A stretch of 64,000 nucleotides of DNA from Adhaeribacter soli. GTDB taxonomy: Bacteria > Bacteroidota > Bacteroidia > Cytophagales > Hymenobacteraceae. The notes beneath the pieces are model-generated. The model worked only from the letters and a program-made list of their open reading frames with translations. It made no database searches and was not told where the DNA came from. Positions 7,486-16,882 of this stretch are shown here, one piece after another. The DNA lies in NCBI RefSeq assembly GCF_008727925.1, contig NZ_VTWT01000001.1, positions 620,001-684,000 of the forward strand, in the 5' to 3' direction. The position numbers and the translations under genes were made by a program. Each line of letters begins with the position of its first letter. The first letter of the stretch is position 1.

Positions 7486-8586
7486 TTAATCAATCACTTT
7501 AAAGATCCGGTTCCAGCGGATGCGGCCGGAAACACCACCATTCGGGTCCATCGACATCCAAACCAGCACGGCTTTGCCTACGATGTGGTCTTCCGGTACA
7601 AAACCCCAATAGCGGGAATCGGCGGAATTATGGCGGTTGTCGCCCATCATGAAATAGTAATTCTGATTGAAAGTATATTCCGTGATCGGCTTTCCGTCTA
7701 AGCTGATAATGCCATTTTCGTAGCTTACGTTTTTATTGCCTTCATATTTGCGGATCACCGGCTCGTAAATCGGGGTGTTTTCCGGGGTAAGCTTTATGGT
7801 CAGGCCTTCTTTCGGGAGCATGATCGGGCCGTAGTTGTCGCGGTTCCATTTCAACAGGGTGGGAGCGTGCGGGTAAACTTCCGGATCGGCATTGCCGGGT
7901 ACGTCTTTGTCGAGGTGAATGGCTTTGATAAAATCCATGCCTTCGAACTGTTTGGCTTGTTGCGGCGTGCAATCTACCACGTAACCACCTTGTATCGGCG
8001 AAATACCGGCTAAACTAATACCCAGGTTCCGGAAAAAGTCGGCATCCAGCATGCTACTGGTTTCGATCAGGTAGCGATTCTGCATGCCTTCCGGATTTTC
8101 CAGCGGTTTGCCGTTAATGTAAACCTGCATCTCCTTAATTTCAAGTACATCACCGGCAATACCTACGCAACGCTTAATGTAGTTGGTGCGCAAATCCGGC
8201 GGGTGCTGCTCTTCAAATGGCACGTTAAACACCACCACATCGTTATTCTTCACGTGGGAAAAACCCGGCAAGCGGTATTGTTTCAGCTGAATAAGATCGG
8301 AATAGGAGGGAATGTTGGTACCCCAGATAGTCTGGTGCGTAAGCGGAACCTGCAGCGGCGTAATTGGCGTGCGCGGACCGTAGTGCAACTTGCTTACAAA
8401 AAGGTAATCGCCCACGAGCAGCGAACTTTCCATGGATGGGGTCGGGATAGTATATGCCTCGAAGGTTGCCCAGCGGATTAAAGTAGCCGCTACTACGGCA
8501 AACAGAATGGCGTCACCCCATTCCCGGAAGAAGCCTTTTTTAACGGGTGGTTTGGTATCCTTTTTTTTCCAAAAAGTTACACTCAT
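7486..8586 (-). CDS. lepB: signal peptidase I
   Basis: 366 residues. A membrane serine protease that removes signal peptides from exported proteins. One N-terminal membrane segment (about 27-40) is followed by the catalytic Ser51 in IPTPSMESSLLVGDYLF and the general-base Lys138 in YIKRCVGIAGD. The C-terminal box is MGDNRHNSADSRYWGFVP. It is longer than E. coli LepB because of insertions between the lysine box and the MGDNR box, common in Bacteroidota. It is the last gene of the block parA-parB-DUF5683-dapB-lepB and lies 10 bases downstream of dapB. Confidence 0.96.
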   Translation of the reverse strand: MSVTFWKKKDTKPPVKKGFFREWGDAILFAVVAATLIRWATFEAYTIPTPSMESSLLVGDYLFVSKLHYGPRTPITPLQVPLTHQTIWGTNIPSYSDLIQLKQYRLPGFSHVKNNDVVVFNVPFEEQHPPDLRTNYIKRCVGIAGDVLEIKEMQVYINGKPLENPEGMQNRYLIETSSMLDADFFRNLGISLAGISPIQGGYVVDCTPQQAKQFEGMDFIKAIHLDKDVPGNADPEVYPHAPTLLKWNRDNYGPIMLPKEGLTIKLTPENTPIYEPVIRKYEGNKNVSYENGIISLDGKPITEYTFNQNYYFMMGDNRHNSADSRYWGFVPEDHIVGKAVLVWMSMDPNGGVSGRIRWNRIFKVID

Positions 8587-8596
8587 ATTTTCTGGT

Positions 8597-9313
8597 TTAT
8601 AAGTTCAACAGGTCCTTCATGCCGAATACCCCTTTTCTGCCCGGCAGCCATTCGGCCGCCATCAGTGCGCCGGAAGCAAAACCGGTGCGGGAATGTGCTA
8701 CATGGCTCAGCTCAATTTCATCGATGGCCGTTGCATAACGCACTACGTGGGTTCCTATTACATTTTCCAGGCGTTCGGAAATGATAGGAAGTTTTTCATC
8801 AGTAGCATTTTCTTCCAGCGCCCAGCCATTCAACTCCGGATAGCTTTTCAGAATGCCTTCTGCTGCCGTAATAGCCGTTCCGCTGGGTTTGTCTACTTTT
8901 TGCAGATGATGAATTTCCTTGATCTGTACCGCATAGTCGGGGTATTGCTGCATTCGCGAAGCAATATATTCATTAAAATGAAAAAACAGGTTAACACCGA
9001 TGCTGAAATTAGAAGCATAAAAGAAACTTCCGTTATTTTCCTTGCATGATTCCGAAGCTTCGGCAAACCGGTTTTGCCAGCCGGTAGAACCTGAAACCAC
9101 CGGGATCCCGTTTTTCAGGCAGTAGGAAATATTGTCGAAAGCAGCTTCCGGATGGGTAAATTCAATGGCTACGTCGGTATTGGTGGAATTGAATCCGGAG
9201 AGTTGGCCGGCGTTTTCATGGGTAAGTTTTCCGACAATTTCGTGACCTTTGGCCAAAGCCAGTTCTTCGATGGTCTTACCCATTTTGCCGTAACCGATCA
9301 GCAGTATTTTCAT
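8597..9313 (-). CDS. dapB: 4-hydroxy-tetrahydrodipicolinate reductase
   Basis: 238 residues. Reduces 4-hydroxy-tetrahydrodipicolinate with NAD(P)H in the diaminopimelate/lysine pathway, feeding peptidoglycan. It has the N-terminal dinucleotide-binding motif ILLIGYGKMGK, then EFTHPEA, GSTGW, ASNFSIGVNLFF, EIHHLQKVDKPSGTA and SHVAHSRTGFASGAL. The start ATG 9313 overlaps the last base of the upstream DUF5683 stop, which indicates translational coupling. Lineage members are a little shorter than the E. coli enzyme, as here. Confidence 0.95.
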   Translation of the reverse strand: MKILLIGYGKMGKTIEELALAKGHEIVGKLTHENAGQLSGFNSTNTDVAIEFTHPEAAFDNISYCLKNGIPVVSGSTGWQNRFAEASESCKENNGSFFYASNFSIGVNLFFHFNEYIASRMQQYPDYAVQIKEIHHLQKVDKPSGTAITAAEGILKSYPELNGWALEENATDEKLPIISERLENVIGTHVVRYATAIDEIELSHVAHSRTGFASGALMAAEWLPGRKGVFGMKDLLNL

Positions 9314-9918
9314 TATTTTTTTAGTCGGAGGTTAAGCGATAAAGCCGGAACCGGCGCCTGTCCCAGTGCTGCATATTGTACCGCCGGCTGCACGTTCAGG
9401 CTCAGGTCATCGCTGATATCGAATTCGTTTAGATGGGCGCCTACGTTCGCTTCCATTACGTTCAGGCCGTAAGCAATAAAAGCAAAAATGATGGTAAGAT
9501 CGCGGTTCCGGCGGTAAAAATCGCGGTTATTGCGCAAGGTCTGCTGAGTTTCCGGAATCGGCGAAACGGTATTCGGATCGTTATCGATCGTGGTCAGGTA
9601 AGCTTCGAGGTACCGCTTATATTGCCGGTTGTTTTCTATTATAAAGTAGCCCAGGGTTCCGCCCACGGCATATACTACAGGTACTTTCCAGTAATCTTTA
9701 TTGTAGAACTGCCCCGCGCCCGGAATAATGGCAGAATAGATTGCAGCCCGTGCAGGTTTGCTTAAGCCAGGTTTGTTGACTTTCGGGGGCGTAACGTCGG
9801 CGTTTTTGGTAACTACCGTGGTAGTATCAGGAACAGAAACGGTTTGGGCTTTTACCGAAACGCTAGAATGAACGAGGCAAAAAGTAAATAACCCAAACAG
9901 TGCTGCGCGTACCTGCAT
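9313..9918 (-). CDS. DUF5683 membrane protein
   Basis: 201 residues with an N-terminal signal or hydrophobic segment and a characteristic KPARAAIYSAIIPGAGQFYNKDYWKVP block. That Gly/Pro-rich hydrophobic hairpin is the hallmark of DUF5683. A second hydrophobic segment lies at DLTIIFAFIAYGLNVMEANV, and the C-terminal tail is polar and beta-like. It sits between parB and dapB, the conserved position of this family in Bacteroidota, and overlaps dapB by one base. Function unknown; probably an envelope protein. Confidence 0.85.
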   Translation of the reverse strand: MQVRAALFGLFTFCLVHSSVSVKAQTVSVPDTTTVVTKNADVTPPKVNKPGLSKPARAAIYSAIIPGAGQFYNKDYWKVPVVYAVGGTLGYFIIENNRQYKRYLEAYLTTIDNDPNTVSPIPETQQTLRNNRDFYRRNRDLTIIFAFIAYGLNVMEANVGAHLNEFDISDDLSLNVQPAVQYAALGQAPVPALSLNLRLKK

Positions 9919-9925
9919 AAAAACG

Positions 9926-10831
9926 TTAGTAGTTAAGAATTTCCAAAATCCGGTTCAGGTCGTCGGTCGAAACGAACGGGATCTTGATCTCGCCTTTACC
10001 TTCCGGAGATGTTTTTACGAGAATCTTCGTACCAAAGTGACTGGAAAGACGGGTTTCCACGCGTTTTACTTCCGCTTCGTACTCGGCCGGAATATCGGCG
10101 CGGTCTACGGTTTCTTTTTTAGGCTTGGAAAGGTTGCGTACCAGTTCTTCTACTTTACGCACGGAAAGTTCTTCGGCAACGGCTTTTTTATAAACTTCCA
10201 GCTGCAGGTCCACATTCTCGATGTTGATCAAGGCGCGGGCGTGACCCATGGAGATCTGGTTGTCGCGCAAGCCGATCTGGATATCCGGCGGCAATTTTAA
10301 CAGGCGGAGGTAATTGGTAACGGTTGTCCGTTTTTTACCTACGCGGTCGCCAAGTTCTTCCTGTTTCAGGTTACATTCCGAAAGCAAACGCTGGTAGCTT
10401 AAGGCAATCTCGATGGCATTCAGGTTTTCGCGCTGAATGTTTTCGATCAGGGCCATTTCCAGCATCTGCTGGTCGTCGGCTTTGCGGATATAGGCCGGAA
10501 TGGTTTCTAAACCAGCCAATTTGGAAGCCTGGAAACGACGTTCCCCGGAAATCAGCTGAAAAGTATTGGCATCGAGCTGACGCACCGTGATCGGCTGAAT
10601 AATGCCCTGAACTTTAATGGATTCGGCAAGTTCTTCTAACGCGGTTTGGTCGAAGTGCGTGCGGGGCTGAAACGGGTTCGTTTCGATCTGGGATAAAAGG
10701 ATCTCTGCGATGGTATTTACTTCGTGTAAGATTTGAGGATCTACTTTCTTATCGTAACTGCCTTCGATCAGGGCATTCAGACCCCGGCCGAGGCCGCCTT
10801 TTTTCTTTACCGGAATTTTATTCTCAGACAT
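9926..10831 (-). CDS. parB: chromosome partitioning protein ParB
   Basis: 301 residues. A CTPase-type clamp that loads at parS and organises the origin region with ParA. The N terminus KKGGLGRGLNALI is the typical ParA-stimulating peptide. Then come the ParB/Srx nuclease-like domain with NPFQPRTHFD and ISGERRFQASKLAG, the GEIENLQRENL-type box (ENIQRENLNAIE), the helix-turn-helix region around LGDRVGKKRTTVTNYLRLL, and a C-terminal dimer domain. It is downstream of parA with a 149 bp gap filled with TTCGATT words. I found no perfect parS palindrome in the window by eye. Confidence 0.96.
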   Translation of the reverse strand: MSENKIPVKKKGGLGRGLNALIEGSYDKKVDPQILHEVNTIAEILLSQIETNPFQPRTHFDQTALEELAESIKVQGIIQPITVRQLDANTFQLISGERRFQASKLAGLETIPAYIRKADDQQMLEMALIENIQRENLNAIEIALSYQRLLSECNLKQEELGDRVGKKRTTVTNYLRLLKLPPDIQIGLRDNQISMGHARALINIENVDLQLEVYKKAVAEELSVRKVEELVRNLSKPKKETVDRADIPAEYEAEVKRVETRLSSHFGTKILVKTSPEGKGEIKIPFVSTDDLNRILEILNY

Positions 10832-10844
10832 TAATTTTAGATTA

Positions 10845-10976
10845 TTCGATTATTCGATATTCGATTGTTCGACCAAATCCTTTCAATTTGAAAAGATGGC
10901 TCATTCAGGTCAACAGGTTTACAAGAGTCCGAATTCCCGAAAATCGAAAAATCGAACCTCGAACAATCGAATATTC
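10845..10976. repeat. TTCGATT word repeats between parA and parB
   Basis: The gap contains several copies of TTCGAT-type words (10848-10872) and their reverse complements at 10944-10976 (TCGAACAATCGAATATTC), giving an imperfect inverted arrangement that abuts both coding regions. Unlike parS, it lacks a GTTTCACGTGAAAC-type core. Confidence 0.6.
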
Positions 10977-10980
10977 TTTT

Positions 10981-11757
10981 CTACTTTGCCAGTACGGCGT
11001 TTTTCTCTACAATTTCGCGGGCCAGGTTCAGGTAGCTGATGGCGCCTTTGCTGTCGGCATCGTGTAAAATGGCCGGCAAACCGAAGCTCGGCGATTCGCT
11101 CAGCTTCACGTTCCGCGGGATGATGGTATCGAACACCATTTGCTGAAAATGCAGCTTTACTTCTTCCACCACCTGGTTCGAAAGGCGCAAGCGCACATCG
11201 TACATGGTAAGCAAAATGCCTTCAATTTCCAGGTCGGTGTTCAGGCGCGACTGAATGATCTTGATCGTGTTCAGGAGTTTACCCAGACCTTCCAAAGCAA
11301 AATATTCGCATTGTACCGGAATAATTACCGAATTGGCTGCCGTAAGGGCGTTTACCGTGATCAGACCCAAGGAAGGGGAACAGTCGATGATGATGAAGTC
11401 GTAGCGGTCGGAAATTTTCTTCAGCGCTTCCTTCATCTTTTCTTCCCGGTTCGGCAGGTTTATCATTTCCACCTCAGCGCCCACCAGGTCGATGTGCGAA
11501 GGTACCAGGTCCAGAAAATCTATATTCGATTTAATGATGATGTCTTCCACGTTCAGGCCATCTACCATGCATTCGTAAATGCTCTTGGAAATATCGCCCG
11601 GATCGAAACCGATACCGGAAGTGGCATTGGCCTGGGGATCGGCGTCTACCAACAGGGTTTTGAATTCTAAAGCAGCCAAACTGGCCGCCAGGTTTATAGC
11701 TGAAGTTGTTTTACCAACACCACCTTTCTGATTTGCTACAGCAATTATTTTTCCCAT
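10981..11757 (-). CDS. parA: chromosome partitioning ATPase ParA/Soj
   Basis: 258 residues. A deviant Walker-A ATPase that drives chromosome-origin segregation with ParB. The P-loop is KGGVGKTT (11-18, signature lysine K11), with [16 protein letters not shown] as Walker A', [17 protein letters not shown] as Walker B, and [16 protein letters not shown] and [14 protein letters not shown] typical of Soj. It is the first gene of the parA-parB-DUF5683-dapB-lepB block and lies 27 bases downstream of the UPF0173 gene on the same strand, so the operon may begin there. Confidence 0.96.
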   Translation of the reverse strand: MGKIIAVANQKGGVGKTTSAINLAASLAALEFKTLLVDADPQANATSGIGFDPGDISKSIYECMVDGLNVEDIIIKSNIDFLDLVPSHIDLVGAEVEMINLPNREEKMKEALKKISDRYDFIIIDCSPSLGLITVNALTAANSVIIPVQCEYFALEGLGKLLNTIKIIQSRLNTDLEIEGILLTMYDVRLRLSNQVVEEVKLHFQQMVFDTIIPRNVKLSESPSFGLPAILHDADSKGAISYLNLAREIVEKNAVLAK

Positions 11758-11783
11758 CTTAAATCTTTCTTCTGCACTTAAAC

Positions 11784-12464
11784 TTAAATTGTAATGGTCT
11801 GGCCTATTTCCATAAAGATCAGGTCTTTATGTGCGTTTTTGGCCGACTTTGCTACCGTTTCCTTTTCAATCCTGATTGGCGGGAAGGTATCGTAATGCAT
11901 GGCAACAATGTGTTTGGCTTTTACCCATTCACCGGCAATCAGGGCGTCTTCCGGGCCCATGGTGTAATGGTCGCCAATCGGGAGGAGGGCATAATCTACT
12001 TCGTACTGCTCACCGATAATTTTCATGTCGTAGGTCAGGGCGGTGTCGCCGGCAAAATAAATGGTTTTACCTTCGGCCTGCACCACGTAACCGGCCGGGT
12101 TACCGCCGTACGAACCATCTGGCAGGGAACTGGAATGAACGGCCGTTACCATCTTTACGGTGCCGAAAGGCAAACGCAAGGTGCCGCCGATGTTCATCTG
12201 GATGGAATCCGTAAGGTCTTTTTTGGCATACCAATCGGTAATTTCGGGCTGGGCTACAATTTTGGCGTTATTCTGCCTGGCCAGCGTAGCCGTATCGGCC
12301 AAATGGTCGCCGTGCGCGTGCGAAAGCAGGATGTATTCAGCTTTAATGCTTTTCAGATCGATGTGCTTCGCCAAAGGGTTCGGCGAAATGAACGGGTCGA
12401 AAAGAATACCGGTTTCGCCGGTTTTTAAAAGAAAGCACGAATGGCCGTAATAGGTTAGCTCCAT
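11784..12464 (-). CDS. UPF0173 metal-dependent hydrolase
   Basis: 226 residues, full length for this metallo-beta-lactamase-fold family. The metal-binding motif HAHGDH is at 49-54, with further ligands in VHSSS, FAGDTAL and MHYDTFP, ending MEIGQTITI as family members do. Substrate unknown; the fold suggests hydrolysis of an ester, phosphodiester or lactone. Its ATG is preceded on the minus strand by TATCTTTG at 12518-12525, a good -7 box, so it may lead the par operon. It is divergent from the peptide-binding lipoprotein. Confidence 0.9.
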   Translation of the reverse strand: MELTYYGHSCFLLKTGETGILFDPFISPNPLAKHIDLKSIKAEYILLSHAHGDHLADTATLARQNNAKIVAQPEITDWYAKKDLTDSIQMNIGGTLRLPFGTVKMVTAVHSSSLPDGSYGGNPAGYVVQAEGKTIYFAGDTALTYDMKIIGEQYEVDYALLPIGDHYTMGPEDALIAGEWVKAKHIVAMHYDTFPPIRIEKETVAKSAKNAHKDLIFMEIGQTITI

Positions 12465-12517
12465 AAAATTTTTAGCTTCAATCCACCGTTATAACGGGAA
12501 TATGCTTTAAACTTGCA

Positions 12518-12525
12518 CAAAGATA
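12518..12525 (-). promoter_or_regulatory. -7 box upstream of UPF0173/parA
   Basis: On the minus strand this reads TATCTTTG, matching the Bacteroidota -7 consensus TAnnTTTG. A TTTG is not found at the ideal 19-base spacing, so only half of the promoter is supported. Confidence 0.45.
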
Positions 12526-12531
12526 AAAGAA

Positions 12532-14211
12532 TTGAAAGTAAAGTTTTCAACAAAAGTTTTCAACAAACTGGGTATAAATGGCGTGTTACCAGCGGCTATC
12601 TGTGCCTTGTTTTTTAGCTGTAATTCCGAAAAACAACAGCAAACCGAAAAGCGCGTTTTTCGCTACAACCAGCCCGAAGCCCTGAGTTCGCTCGATCCGG
12701 CCTTTGCCCGTAACCAGGCCAATATCCGGGCCATGACCCAACTCTATAACGGCCTTATTGCCCTGGACGATGAACTGAAGCCGGCCCCGGACATTGCCCG
12801 CCGCTGGGAAGTATCGCCCGATGGTCTTCGTTACACCTTTTACCTCCGTCCCGATGTAAGGTTCCACGACAGCCCGGTATTTCCGAACGGCAAAGGCCGG
12901 AAAGTTATTGCCCGGGATTTCGTGTACAGTTTTTACCGCATTCTGGATCCGGCCACCGCGAGTACAGGCGCTTGGATCTTCAGCGGCAAGGTACTGGAAA
13001 AGGCTAAAGGAATGGTTTCAGATACGGCCTTTAAAGCGGTAAACGACAGTACGTTAATAATTAACCTGAACGAGCCTTTTATTGCTTTTACGGAGCTATT
13101 GAGCATGCCTTATGCCTTTGTAGTGCCCCAAGAAGCCGTTCAGAAATACGGGAAAGATTTCCGGGAACACCCGGTAGGAACGGGGCCGTTTAAGTTTCAC
13201 CTCTGGGACGAAGGAAATGCGCTGGTATTCCACCGGAACCCAAATTACTGGAAAAAAGATGCCGTTGGCAAACAGTTGCCTTACCTCGATGCCGTGCAGA
13301 TCTCTTTTATTACCGACAAGAAAATGGAGTTCATTAATTTTCAGCAGGGCAAGCTCGATTTTCTTTCCGGCATTAAAGAAGGAACCCGCGATATTATTCT
13401 GCAGCCAGACGGGTCTTTACAGCCCGATTTTGCCGGAAAATTCCGGGTGCAGAAAGTGCCCTACCTCAATACCGAATACATCGGCTTCCAGCTCGACCAG
13501 ACAAACCTGAGGACGCCGGCAGTGTCGGATAAGCGGGTGCGGCAGGCCCTGAACTATGCCATCAATAAAAAGGAGATGATCCGGTACTACCGCAATGGCC
13601 TGGGCAAGCCCGGAACTTCAGGCATAGTGCCGGCCTCGCTACCTTCCTTTAACGACAGCATTGTAAAAGGCTATACCTACGACCCGAAAAAGTCGCGGGA
13701 GCTTTTGGCGGCAGCCGGCTACAATCATCAGAACCCTTTCTCCATTAAATTAAGTACCGTTTCGGAACATAAAGAAATTGCCGAGTACCTACAGAAGAAA
13801 TGGAGTGAGGTAGGGGTGAACTGTGCCATTGAAATAAACCAGGCTTCGGCGCACCAGGAAATGTCGGATAACGGCCGTTCGGCTTTCTTTATGAAATCCT
13901 GGCTCGGCGATTACCCGGATGCGGAAAATTACCTGGCTTTGTTTTACAGCAAGAATTTCTCCCCGGCCGGGCCGAATAAAACCCATTTTAAAAATGCCCG
14001 CTACGACCAGCTATACGAACAGGCCAAACTGGAGCAGAACCTCGAAAAACGCTGGAAACTCTACCAGGAAATGGACAAGATCGTGGTGGAAGAATGCCCG
14101 GTTATCGTGCTGTTCTACGACGAAGTGCTGATGCTTTCGCAAAACAATGTGGAAGGCTTAATGGCTAATCCGATGAATACCCTGAAGTTGGAAACGGTAA
14201 GGAAGAAGTAA
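12532..14211 (+). CDS. peptide ABC transporter substrate-binding lipoprotein (SBP family 5)
   Basis: 559 residues from TTG 12532; no ATG exists before the lipobox. The leader ends ALFFSC, placing the lipidated Cys at about residue 30. It then follows the DppA/OppA pattern: EALSSLDPAFA, MTQLYNGLIALDDELKPAPDIARRWE, FYLRPDVRFHDSPVF, ARDFVYSFYRILDP, VGTGPFKFHLWDEG, DKRVRQALNYAINK and a late WLGDYPDAENYLALFY. Binds oligopeptides or similar ligands and would need permease partners, which are not adjacent here. The stand-alone location suggests the permease genes lie elsewhere or that it has another role. Confidence 0.9.
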   Translation: MKVKFSTKVFNKLGINGVLPAAICALFFSCNSEKQQQTEKRVFRYNQPEALSSLDPAFARNQANIRAMTQLYNGLIALDDELKPAPDIARRWEVSPDGLRYTFYLRPDVRFHDSPVFPNGKGRKVIARDFVYSFYRILDPATASTGAWIFSGKVLEKAKGMVSDTAFKAVNDSTLIINLNEPFIAFTELLSMPYAFVVPQEAVQKYGKDFREHPVGTGPFKFHLWDEGNALVFHRNPNYWKKDAVGKQLPYLDAVQISFITDKKMEFINFQQGKLDFLSGIKEGTRDIILQPDGSLQPDFAGKFRVQKVPYLNTEYIGFQLDQTNLRTPAVSDKRVRQALNYAINKKEMIRYYRNGLGKPGTSGIVPASLPSFNDSIVKGYTYDPKKSRELLAAAGYNHQNPFSIKLSTVSEHKEIAEYLQKKWSEVGVNCAIEINQASAHQEMSDNGRSAFFMKSWLGDYPDAENYLALFYSKNFSPAGPNKTHFKNARYDQLYEQAKLEQNLEKRWKLYQEMDKIVVEECPVIVLFYDEVLMLSQNNVEGLMANPMNTLKLETVRKK

Positions 14212-14228
14212 AAAAGCCTGTAAAGCAG

Positions 14229-14260
14229 AAAAGCCACTCTACCAGGAGTGGCTTTTTTTT
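14229..14260 (+). terminator. terminator after substrate-binding protein
   Basis: AAAAGCCACTC (14229-14239) and GAGTGGCTTTT (14246-14256) form an 11 bp stem followed by a long T run. Confidence 0.88.
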
Positions 14261-14278
14261 TTGTATGTATTTTTAATA

Positions 14279-14349
14279 GCGCAAGCGTCCGCTTGTGCTG
14301 CAGGGACTGCAGGTCAGTAATTCAGGCAGGCACAAGCGGACGCTTGCGC
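14279..14349. repeat. long inverted repeat (single locus)
   Basis: A perfect 20 bp inverted repeat: GCGCAAGCGTCCGCTTGTGC at 14279-14298 with its complement at 14330-14349. Each arm has internal dyad symmetry (AAGCGTCCGCTT), and the loop contains CTGCAGGGACTGCAG. It lies between a terminator and the DUF6438 gene. Confidence 0.85.
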
Positions 14350-14403
14350 CATAATCTGCCATAATCTTTACCCTCGATTGAATTCTGTACTTTCGTTTAG
14401 AAA

Positions 14404-14907
14404 TTAATCCCTTTTTGGCGGACCGAAATCTACGTTCAGGTTCGATTCTACCAAATGTGCCAGGTCTTTCAGATAGCTTTCAAATTCCGGGCTGCCGCCT
14501 TCTGTGTAGGTAACCTTTTTAGGTTTGCTGATTTTGTACATGGTCAGTTCCCTTGCCGGAAAATCAGGGATAAGCGATTCGTAGCGGTCTTTCATCTGGA
14601 AGAAACCGGTTGCTTCCCCGCGTTTTACCAGGCTTTTTACGTCATCTTTTTTCAGCCTGAAATGGGTTGTTTTCGGTTCCTGGCCGGGTTGGGTGTATTT
14701 AACCTCCACTTTGCCGTTGCTGAAGAATTGGGCTTTGTAAACCGGACAAAAACCAAAGCAGGGCTTTTTCTCGAAGATCAGTACCGTTTTATCTTTTTCG
14801 GCCGCCGAAAGCAAGCTGGAGTTTGGATCGAATTTCGGAACCAGCCAGATAAACAACAGCGGGAACAGGAGGGCAAAAAAGAGGTGCTGGAGACGGAAAA
14901 GCTTCAT
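14404..14907 (-). CDS. DUF6438 protein
   Basis: I place the start at ATG 14907, where a hydrophobic leader begins (MKLFRLQHLFFALLFPLLFIW), giving about 167 residues; 34 further upstream codons are open but unlikely. The exported part has the DUF6438 signature VLIFEKKPCFGFCPVYKAQFFSNG, with two cysteines spaced CFGFC, followed by a KKDDVKSLVKRGEATGF helix and a DFPARELTMYK strand. Function of the family is unknown; the leader suggests an envelope protein. Confidence 0.75.
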   Translation of the reverse strand: MKLFRLQHLFFALLFPLLFIWLVPKFDPNSSLLSAAEKDKTVLIFEKKPCFGFCPVYKAQFFSNGKVEVKYTQPGQEPKTTHFRLKKDDVKSLVKRGEATGFFQMKDRYESLIPDFPARELTMYKISKPKKVTYTEGGSPEFESYLKDLAHLVESNLNVDFGPPKRD

Positions 14908-14994
14908 ATAATAAATGCTTGCTTCAGGTAAAACAGGATTGCAGGAACTTGGTTTCAAAACTGCCAAAGCCCTATGTATGAAGTTACGGAAATA

Positions 14995-15026
14995 AAAAAG
15001 CCTTTCCAATTCCGGAAAGGCTTTTT
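14995..15026 (-). terminator. terminator after yidC
   Basis: AAAAAGCCTTTCC and GGAAAGGCTTTTT form a perfect 13 bp stem with a short loop, 25 bases past the yidC stop on the minus strand. Confidence 0.88.
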
Positions 15027-15050
15027 ACATTTAATTTGTTCGTGGAAGAA

Positions 15051-16874
15051 TTATTTCTTCGATTTTTTCTGTTTCGCTTTTTCAGCTTCTTTTTCAGCGG
15101 CAATCCGCATAGCTTCCTGCATCCGCTGGGCAAAACCACCCGGCTTTTTGTCTTTTAGCTTCGTTTTGTTTTCTTCCAGGCGCTGGCGGATCTTGTCGTC
15201 GTCTACAAACTTCCGGATTACAGCCTGCTGGCCGAAGGTTACCAGGTTCGATACGAAGTAGTAGAAGCTCAGGCCGGCCGGCATGGAGTTTACAATAAAC
15301 ATGAAAATGAACGGCATCAGGTAGCTGTAGAACTTCATTGGTCCCTGCATGGTGCTTACCTGGTTGTTTCCCCAGGTATACAGAATGGTAGAAGCCGTCA
15401 TTAGCAAGGTGAACATACTTACGTGGTTGCCATAGAAAGGAATGGTGAATGGCAATTTGGCAAATACATCGTAGGTAGAAAGGTCATGCGCCCACAGGAA
15501 GGCTTCCTGCCGGAGCTCGATCGAGTTCGGGAAGAAGCTGAACATGGCAAACAGAATCGGTATCTGCAGCAGCATCGGAATACAGCCGCTCATCGGGTTT
15601 ACGCCTACGCTGGAGTACAGCTTCATGGTTTCGGACTGCTGTTTCTGCATGTCGTCGCCGTATTTTTCCTTGATCTCGTCTATTTCCGGCTTCATTACTT
15701 TCATCTTCGCCATAGACAGGTAAGACTTGTAAGTAAGCGGCGTCAGGATCAGTTTTATCAGCAGTACCAGAATTACGATAATAATGCCGTAGCTCGCAAT
15801 GTGGTTCTCAAGCAAATGAAACACCGGGATCACCACAAAACGGTTAATGTAGCCAAACACACCCCAGCCCAATTCAAGGTTTTTCTCGAATTTGTCGGAA
15901 ACGTGTTTTAAAACCGAGTAATCGTTCGGGCCGAAATAATACGTGAATTGGGCACCGCCCAGAACATCCTTTTGAGGAATGGCCAAAGCCGAAACAAAGG
16001 TTTTCACTTCCGAAGAATCGGCTTCATTCAGCGAGCTGGTAAACTGGCCACTTTCGAACTGGTTTTTAGCAATGATACCTGCCGTGAAGAAGTTCTGCTT
16101 GTTGCCCATCCATTTAACCGGCTCCGGCGATTTCTCTTCTTCGGTGCTGTTGGTTTTAATGATCGTAACGTCCTCATCCATCGTCATGAAGTTCAGGGAA
16201 GAGTGGTTACGGTTCTGGGCCAGGTCCATTTCCAGTTTTTTCAGCCGGTCTTTCCAAGTAAAGGTCAGGGGTTGGTTTGCGGCCAGTAATTGTTCTACGC
16301 CTTTAAAATTCAGGTCATAACCTAGCAGGAAGGTGCCTTCGGTCAGGCTGTAGGTTTGTTCCACATACTGGCCTTCACCTAACGTAGCGCGGAAAGAAAT
16401 TGCCTGCGTTTTCCCGGTTTTCCCGTTGGTAGTAGAAACCGGAGTTGGCGTAAAGTACAGGTCCGAAAGCTTAATTTCTTTGCCCTCGCGGGTTTTGAAG
16501 GCAATATCGGTCGCGCTGCTTTCCTTATCGAACAGGTAAAGCGGTTTTTTATCAAAGGTCAGGTAATTTTTCAGCAACACTTCGTTTACCTGGCCGCCTT
16601 TGGTGGTAAGCCCAACTTTCAGGTTTTCGTTCTCTAATACTACCGTTTGTTCGGTGCCGGTAGCAGCAGCGCCAAAGGTTCCCATTGCAGCCTGACGGCT
16701 AGCCATGGCTGCCGAATCGAGCGGGGCTGCCGCCGGTTGCGTGGCAGTAGTGGTAGCCGTGGTCTGGGCCGGCTTTTTCTCTTGCTGCACCTCGTCTTTG
16801 GGCGCAAAAAAGAACATGTAAACTAATAAGAGCGCGGATATAAGGAATAATCCGACGGCTTGGTTACGATCCAT
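15051..16874 (-). CDS. yidC: membrane protein insertase YidC
   Basis: 607 residues. Inserts and folds inner-membrane proteins, alone or with SecYEG. It has the N-terminal membrane anchor (NQAVGLFLISALLLVYMFFFAP) and a Thr/Ala-rich linker. A large periplasmic beta domain covers roughly residues 75-340. The conserved five-helix core follows, with MAKMKVMKPEIDEIKEKYGDD, GVNPMSGCIPMLLQIPILFAMFSFF and MPAGLSFYYFVSNLVTFGQQ, and the protein ends in a basic Lys-rich tail that can contact the ribosome. It lies 8 bases downstream of pyrG, a pairing common in Bacteroidota. Confidence 0.96.
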   Translation of the reverse strand: MDRNQAVGLFLISALLLVYMFFFAPKDEVQQEKKPAQTTATTTATQPAAAPLDSAAMASRQAAMGTFGAAATGTEQTVVLENENLKVGLTTKGGQVNEVLLKNYLTFDKKPLYLFDKESSATDIAFKTREGKEIKLSDLYFTPTPVSTTNGKTGKTQAISFRATLGEGQYVEQTYSLTEGTFLLGYDLNFKGVEQLLAANQPLTFTWKDRLKKLEMDLAQNRNHSSLNFMTMDEDVTIIKTNSTEEEKSPEPVKWMGNKQNFFTAGIIAKNQFESGQFTSSLNEADSSEVKTFVSALAIPQKDVLGGAQFTYYFGPNDYSVLKHVSDKFEKNLELGWGVFGYINRFVVIPVFHLLENHIASYGIIIVILVLLIKLILTPLTYKSYLSMAKMKVMKPEIDEIKEKYGDDMQKQQSETMKLYSSVGVNPMSGCIPMLLQIPILFAMFSFFPNSIELRQEAFLWAHDLSTYDVFAKLPFTIPFYGNHVSMFTLLMTASTILYTWGNNQVSTMQGPMKFYSYLMPFIFMFIVNSMPAGLSFYYFVSNLVTFGQQAVIRKFVDDDKIRQRLEENKTKLKDKKPGGFAQRMQEAMRIAAEKEAEKAKQKKSKK

Positions 16875-16882
16875 ATATTAAA

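Noticed and set aside
10832-10980. parS site between parA and parB
   Set aside because: Inverted TTCGATT words are present, but no GTTTCACGTGAAAC-like palindrome was found.
15423-15911. Plus-strand open frame opposite yidC
   Set aside because: Antisense to a clear yidC gene, with His/Arg/Gln-rich composition typical of shadow frames.
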